IMG/VR virus record: IMGVR_UViG_3300022602_000218
Coordinates: 1 to 39,234 of that record
Strand: one strand, 5' to 3'
Length of the DNA: 39,234 nt
Source of the DNA: a virus
The position numbers and the translations under genes were made by a program. Positions 19,301 to 28,300 of the stretch are shown here, one piece after another. The notes below the pieces were generated by a model. The model ran no database searches, was not told the origin of the DNA, and saw nothing but the letters and a program-made list of their open reading frames with translations. Within the stretch, counting starts at the first letter, position 1. Each line of letters starts with the position of its first letter.

Positions 19301-22300
19301 ATCTAAGTACGTTACTAGCTTGCCTAATTCTTTATTATATAAGAAGGCTTTTTTTATCTTTGTAATATCTGGTATTATAATCTGTGAATTAATAATTGAC
19401 CAAGAGAATGTATTTCTTGTTTTAGAATAATTCCAAATTTGTCCGACTGTTAATCCATTTGTCGAGTACTGTGGTGCTCCTACAAAAATTTGATTTGCAC
19501 CTACACCAAAGCCAACTCCATATCCATCAAATTCTTGATTAGTAGTGGGTAATGTTTCGCTGAATACCCATTTAGTAGAGTAACGATCGTATACATCTAC
19601 GCGACCTGTAGCAGGATTAAATGTTACAAATTGTGTTGCTTCTTTATCAAAAGTTGTAGTATTGTTGTCAAATGTACTTGTTTCGGTATTTGTACCGTTA
19701 AGGCTGTAAACTACCAATGTACTTGAGTTGTTCATGAACGCAATTTTATTTCCAAACAATCCTAATTGTTCAGGTTCATGTGCAACTACTGTTTGGGTTG
19801 CAGTATAACTATTTGATTCATATGAATAGATTGTTACGCAACCTTGCTTTTTATATAACGAAGAACTATACAAATCATCTGATATTGCTAGATAAATTCC
19901 GTCATCGCTAACAGCAATACTTCTACCAAAATTAGTATCAGTTCCAGTAAGTGTTTGTGTAGGAGAACTTAGATTAAATCCGTTTCCAGAATTTTTATAA
20001 ACAAATACTTGACCAGTAGCTGTACCAGCACTAGCTGTTATAACCAATGTTGAGTTATCTGCACTAACTTCGATGTTATTACCGTAATTGGTTCCAGATG
20101 TACCTGTTAAAATAGATCCATAAGCCCAGCCAGGTGATGCAAATGTTATTGCTCCCGATGGTGTTGAATCTGGTGAGGCACTAATTGTTAATGTGGTTAA
20201 GTTTATAACAGCAAATACAATCTGTTCGCTTGTAAACCCAGTTCCAGTTATAGTCATACCAGGGTGTATGCCAACTGTTGATGTTACTACTAACGTAGTG
20301 CCTGAACTTCCTACAGGGTTATAAGAAGTAACAGCATGCACAATTGAAGATGTAGTTGAATAATTCAATGTGTAAACATTATTAGAACCAGAAGCAGTTA
20401 CATATAATACATTGTTGCCAAACGATATTGTTGATCCAAAGTATTCATTGTTTTGAGGAACTGGACTTAAGATAGTATCTACAAAGTTATAATTGCCTAA
20501 TGCATCTTGTTTATATAAAGATACAACACCTTGATTAACTAACGCAGAATTGAATCCAGTGCTGTCGACTGCAATATAAGATGTTTTTTCCCATGCAACT
20601 GATCCGTTAACTGATATAGTTAATATTGTTCCATTAGTATTAACAGATTTAACTGTAATAAAAACATCATTACTTGAATCTGGATTAACTCCTGTTCCTC
20701 CAATATTATAGCCAGATATTTTTATAACATTGCCTACATAATAACCAGTTCCGCCACTATTAATAGTAACATGATATCCTGTAACAGACGTTGTAACATT
20801 AAATGTAGCTGAATTAGCAACATTAACAACTGACGGAACATTGATAGCGTTAACTGCTGGAGCATATACTTTAGTACCAGCAGAATTTGTATAAGTGTTT
20901 GATGCTTGGCTAGATGTAAAAGTTGCTATTCCTGTTGCAGATGTAATTGTGTTAACAGTAATTAAAATATCATTTACACCATCTACTCCGCCAACAGATG
21001 ATCCTAAAATAGTTAAAACATTACCTGGACTATAACCTACTCCGCCTGATACAAGAATTGTATTATATACACCAGGACTTGTTACATTTAAGGTAAACAA
21101 TGCGCCCGATGCTATGGAAGTAGTTGTACCAGAAATACTTGTGTATAAAGGTAATAATGTATAATTTTGATTAATACCTGTTACAATACCATACACTGAT
21201 GGTGAAGTTAATATTGAATTAGTATTAAATTGTACTGAAGAATTGGTACAACCAGATACTGAAAACGTTCCATTATATTCAGAATCTACACCTGTAAACC
21301 CTGCAATTACAATATCTGATCCTATAGCAAATGGTGCAGATGTTTGTGCAGTGAATGATATAGTTGCAGTATAATTATTTTCAACAGAAGGTGCAACTAC
21401 TGATGTTATATTAAAAGAAATATATCCAGTTGGGATCTTGTAGTATACTGAATTGTAAACAACAATATCTTGTGAATAGTACGTTGTAGAAGAATTATAA
21501 GTTCCTTTATATCTTGAAATAACATGACTTGCACCAGGAGAACCAACAGCAAGCCATTTATTGTCAGCAGACATTGCTAGAACTGAGGATATTACACTAG
21601 TAGGATTACCATTAATAGACAACACATTAATACTGAAACCAGAACCAGTTCCACCTACATTTGCAGGATTAACACCGAGAGTATCTCCTAATGCATAACC
21701 AGTTCCGCCAAATACTAATTGTGCAGCAGTAACTTTACCATTAGTAACTGTGATATTTGCAGTAGCACCAGTACCAGTTCCGCCTGTTAATGGCACTTGA
21801 TAATAGATATTAGATCCTGATAGCGGAGTATATCCGGTACCTCCATTATTTTTAAGTCTGATACTAAATCCTGAACCAGATCCTCCAAGATATGTATTTG
21901 AAGCTGTTAAAATATCTCCATTTGAATATTGATTATTGATATTAATTAACTGAACATTGGATATTTGTCCGCTTGCATTTATAGTAATATTTGCAGTAGC
22001 TCCGGTACCAGTACCACCAGTCAACGGCACATTTGTGTACACTGGAGGAACATTACTTAAAGCAATATATCCAGAACCTTGATGGCCAGTATATGATAAA
22101 TCTACTACATTAATTAATTCAGCTTGTACAAATTCTACAATTGATCCAGTTGTAGGATAAGTTTGTATTGCATTTGAATTAATTGATTCAGAAATAACAG
22201 GTGGTACAATAACTTGTGTATCTGTCCATGTGTTTTTAGACACAGGTTTTGAATATACTAAAACTGTACCATCAGACATTGATGTAGTAAAAATTATACC

Positions 22301-25300
22301 ATCTTTGCTAACTGAAATAGCTCTACCTTTGTTTAATTGTGCAACTGTATTTGAAAAATTAATATTAGAAGTAGTATATGCAGGATTATATTTCCAAGTT
22401 GCCCACTGGCCATTTCCTTGGTCATCGGTCCACAATAATTCGCCAGGTAGCAGTTGTGCTGGCAATACACTGTCTATATTATCGATAGAATTTGTACGTT
22501 GGCTTACAAAGGTATAGATTGTAATATTTGCAAAATCTTCGGATGTTAAAGAAGGAAATGCAGAAATAGTAGCCGCTAATTTTATAGTATTAAGCGTTAC
22601 AGAAGTTATTTGATAAAAACCGTTAATTACAGTTTTAGCTATATTAGTAGAATTTGTCGGTGGAAGATTTATATTAACACCAATCCATGTACCTACTGTC
22701 AATTTTGGCAAAACTGTAAATGTTATAGTAAGTACAGAATTAGAATAACTTACATTATTAACAGAAAGGTTTGAATCTGTATATCTGTAGACATTCCAAA
22801 AATCTGGAGGATTATCAAATACGCACCAAACATATGCTCCGTTGTTAAATTCAGTTATAGCAGGATGTATTCTGTTACCGCTAGAATCTAAATCATTAAT
22901 GTTTGACAACTTTCCTAAACTAATAAACACGTCGCTTGCGTTAACATATCCCGCAGTACGTAGTAATGGAGAATAATATGTTAATGCTGGAAATGGATTA
23001 GAATTATAATCTGTCGGTTTTAGATAAACATCTTTATAAACTTGTTCTAATATAAAAGAATTTGTGTTAGAGATTGACTGCTGTGTAAGCAAATATCCTT
23101 GCGGATTACTTCTAATTATATTTTCATCTATAATAAATTCAATCTGTTGATAGGCATTGTTGGCACCATATTGTCCAACACGAACTGCCCATTCTTCGTA
23201 GAATGTTAAACTTTCTTCTGCATCAGATGTTAATACTCCAAACAGATTATTAAGAACATTCTGTGTACCTTTATCACGAATCATACCTTGATAAAACTTA
23301 AATTCACTTACAGGATCTTGAATAATATTATCTAAGTATTGACGCTTCTGATAGCCGATTAAATGCTGAGCAACTGATTGCTGGGCACTATCAAAACTAT
23401 CTACATCTGTACTATAAAAATCAACAAACTGTGTTGCAATATTTGTCCAGTTTGGTAAGATTTGTGATTTAGGTTTATTAGCTAATTGTGACCAATCGCT
23501 GGTTGTGAACACTGCTGCGCCTGGCAGGAATTTATTTGCACTATAATAATAACCTTGGAAAGACACAATATCACCCATGTTATAATCTTGCCAAGGTTGC
23601 CAATTATTAATTGTTGCGGCATCGAAAATAAATCCAGGAATGTCTAATCCACCGTACCATCCTGTTGTAATATATCCAGAAACTTTAATACGTTGTTGTC
23701 TATAACCACTTGAAAGATTATAAATTACATCGTTGAATATTGTGGAATTATTAATTGTAATTACATGTTCGTGCTGAATAAAATAAAATGTAGCAGAATA
23801 GATACTAGAATTATCAGTAGTTGTATAAGTTACAACATTTTCAGATCTATAAGAATCTAAATGTGCAGGGTCAACAGGAGTACCATCAACTTTGAAAATT
23901 TCATATTGATAAAAACTATTTGTAACACTATCAACTACAGCTAAAGGTGCATAGAATTTAATTAATTTTGCAGAAGGACTTAAACTAATCACACTACTAC
24001 CTACATTGCTTAATCCAGGTAATAAAGAATATTTTGTCGAATCAAATACATCGGCAGGTGGAAGATTATAGTTTGAACTATAATAACTTCCATTATAACG
24101 TACTACTGCACCATACAATACAGGTTGCCCAGGTGCCCAGTCTGACCATTTATCTTGTCCAACATTCCAATTTTGTGTAGTCCAGAATAAAAACTCTCTT
24201 CCACTTTGATCCCAGTTAGATACAGATTGTAAATTTTCATTGAACTCATCAAATCCAAATCCTTGATCTTTTAACCATTCACCATAGCCGATTATAAAAT
24301 CAAATGTATCTTGAATATTATTAAATTCAAATCCATAAGGAATTGTTATAGGTTTTTTTCTATTCCATGCAGTTCTTAATGTTGCATTTTGCCCACCGTT
24401 AACTGGTAAACTAGGAATTGATCTAAAATAGTTTGTTGCAAAATTATCAGTAGAAGTGTGAGCTACGGTTGTAAGATAAAACCCGCCCTCGTACTGAACA
24501 ATCGAACCTACTGTATATTGTTCATTACTAGTCCATACAGAAAAAGCCTCTGATATACCACCAACATTAATAGTGCTGCCAGATTGTGTATAAGGATAAT
24601 AAACAAAATAAGGTTGTGTTTGACTATATCCAGATACTTGGAATCCGTCATTTAGTTTTGTAATTATAATTCCGCTATAAGTTATTTTCTTAATAGGGCT
24701 AGAACTATTCAAAAATACAGTATAATCTTCATTGGGTATAAAGACATTTCCAGTACTTGCAGGTGTTTTACTTTCTAAAAGTAAACTAAATTGATCTTGA
24801 TTTGTAAATGCACCTAATCTGTAACTTAACTGAACATTCATTGTTTGAAGGTCAGTTTGATATGCCGCATAAGATTTTTGATTGTTACTAAAAATCTGAT
24901 TGAATATTAAATTAACAATATAATTTACAACGCCAGCTGTTTGTAGTCGTGTTGTACTAGAATAAGAACTAGTAATAACAAGATCTTGCGGTGTAATTCT
25001 TAGATTAGTATCTGAATAAACCAATTGTCCTGCAAGATTTCTTACTATGCGTGATCTATCAAATAACACACCGAATGTACTTGCAGGTTTTAACAGCATA
25101 GCAGTTATTAAAACGCTAAACGGATAGTAACTACTTCGTCTCCAAGATGCTTCAACTGGGCCGACATCACCAAACACAAAATTGAAATCTATACTAGGTG
25201 TAATTGTACCTGTTGATAATCCAGATTGCAATGGGCTAATTAAATTGCCAGACTCGTCTACAGGAATATGATCAGCAAGATATGGTCTTACATAACCTTC

Positions 25301-28300
25301 TTTGACAAATACAGGAACACCTGGTTCTCTTATTATACCTTTTGTTAAATCGTCCCATAACACCAAGTTATCACTAGTATAAGGTGCAGGGCCGTATACA
25401 CTAGTCCACCAACTTGGTTCAATACTAAATCCTAACATTTCCCATGGACATAAATTAGGACGGTCTGTATCTAATAGATATCTATAAACACCTCTCCAAT
25501 ATCCAGGTATTGCAGTTCCACCAGGTCCTGAATTTTCAGAATAATTGTATGTAAACGTATTGTTAATATCGTAATTTAATTGTTCTGTAAAATCTACACC
25601 AACTAAACTTGCCCATCTATAAAAATTAGCAGATAATACTTCATTAAATTCTGTTAAAGAATAATCTGTTTCTCTTGCATAACTAGGAATGATTTTTTGA
25701 ATATCAAAGATTTCTGGATTATACGCAACTTTTATATTGTTAAAAATTCTAGTTTCTAATTCTAAAATTAATGCATCTCTATAATCATTATAAGCAAGTA
25801 CTTGGCTTCCATCATGTCCTTGGATCATTAATTGAGGATTAATTAATGTTGTATCTGTATACATCTGTGGAACATAAGCAGGCCATATACCTAACTTTGT
25901 TGGAGTTTCTGGAACAAAACAACCATCTGTGCTATCGTATTCAATAGTTGTAATTACATCGCCAACAGACAATACAACATTGGAAGTTATTACGATAAAT
26001 GATTGAGTGCTAAATGTATAATCTCTACCATATGCTAGTTGAGTTCTGACTCCGCCAGTAGTATGGTATATACCTACTGCTTTGTTAGATAACTTATCTA
26101 AAGTAAAAACAGTTGATAAAGGATATGTTTTAATTCTACTATCAACAACTTTAAGTTCTGTAGTAACATTGGCTCCGTAAGGAACCATATCACTAAAATA
26201 ATAAGGAGCTACATTTGGTTTATTAGCATTAATTTTTTGTAAAATTAAATTAACCATAGTGACTGGATCAGCATCAACACCTAGTCCACTTGCTATAGCT
26301 ATAAACTCTTTCTTAAAACTATTATAATCTTCTCTAGCTTGCTGTATTGCTTTAATAACATTATTAGTTTCAGATGTTATGTGATAGTTAGATAAACTAA
26401 TAGGTCCACTATGTTGAACAAATTTAGTTCCATATTGAGTTATATTACCTAAATCTCTGATGTTACTATCGCCTGGGAAATTACCAGTATATGCTCCACC
26501 AACATTATAAATGTTATCAACTATACTGTTTACGTGATCCGAAACTTCACCTAAGGTAAAATCTCCTGTAGATTGATTTAATGGATTGTTTTGTAAATTT
26601 AACGGTAGTTCATAAAATCCTACATTGTTAATTGTAGTTTCTTTTGGCGGATATACTTTAATTGTAACAATGTCTGTTAGGGCAACAGGAGTATTAAACA
26701 CTACTGTGTAGTATACTGAATTTTTAACTAGACTCCAAAGATTAGTTGCAACTCTTATTGAGTTAACATATACTCGAACATTCTGTTTAGGCAATGTAAA
26801 ACTAGAAGAATGTTCATTGAAAATATTAATATTGAAATTATTAGTTTTATTTGATTTCTTAAAAATGCTAACAACTGCTTGAGTGTCGGTCACATTACAA
26901 GTTTGCCATCCATTTACATAAACAGAGTCGCCATTATATAGTTGTGATTCTAAAAATCCTTTAGAAATATTAGTTGTAATTATATTAGCGGATTCTTTAT
27001 ATTGAAATGTATCTGTTGCTAAATTAAAGTTAAAAACTATATCGCCAATATTAGTAACATTCTGATAAGACAAGGCAAATCCTAACTCTGTATCAGCATT
27101 ACCTGTGCCAATTTTATAAGAAAATAGTTTTGTTCCTTTGAATGTAGAACCATAATATGTTGTAATATCACCAAAACTAATCTTATTAGAATCTACCACA
27201 TCGAACAAAGGAGCTTGGTTAGCTTTAACTTTTTGTTGTGCAGATACCCATGTTGTACCGTTGAACCAGAACATTAAACTTTGATTAATGGTACCTTGTG
27301 TAATAAGAACACACTGGTTAACTGTTGGTACAATTGTTTCAACTAAGTGAATTTGTAAATTTCCGGTTCTATCAACATCGATGAACTCGACAGTGTACAC
27401 ATTATTTGCAACCAATGGATTAGTATCTGCTGTAAAAATTACTCGCTGACCAGCAGTTAATGATACTCCATCAACTGTATATCCAAGTTTACCTTCAACT
27501 TTTGTAAAAGCATCTGTTGTAAAATTATCTATAACATCTATATCGACAATTGCATTAGTTCCAAAATTATATAATTTTAAGTCTGCTTCAAATTCAATAA
27601 TAGGACGTATAGCTCTAGCATTTTGATTTAAGCTAGGAACATCACCATTATAAGTTGCGCTTTTATTAATAACATCTTGATGAAACCAACGATTGTATCG
27701 ACTCCATGGATTGTGATCTCGACTAGCTCTGTTTATAACTAGATAATCTTTTGTACCTGCATATGCGGTTGCATCACTAAAAGGACCACTATCAAATTTT
27801 GTTGAATCGTATTGATCCAACTCATCTATCGAATAAGGACTTACTATTTCAAGAACAGATGACTGTATTAATTTTATAGCAGATCCTACTCCTTCAACAT
27901 AATACTCACCGGTAGCATAAGAAGTAGGTGTGACATTTCCAGAAAACGATACTTTCATACCGTTGCTCAATGCAGTGCCGTCGGGTAATATATATGACTG
28001 TTTGCCTAATACATCTGCTGCTACATCAATATTTGAATTTTCAGTTATATCAAAAATCTCAATAATTCCACCTAAATTAATATCAGTGTCGCTTTGATAA
28101 TACAATAGTCTCGGAGCATCTTCTGGAATTAAAAAAGTTATAGTACCGGCAGTTACAGAATAAGAATCGATGGTAGGAATAGAATATATAGTGGCAGGAT
28201 TAATACTTCTACTAGTTCTAAAGTTAAAAGGATTGCCAGGGCTATTAATTCTAAATGTGTATGTTTGACCTCTATATAATTTTAATGTTGGGTCAGGAGA

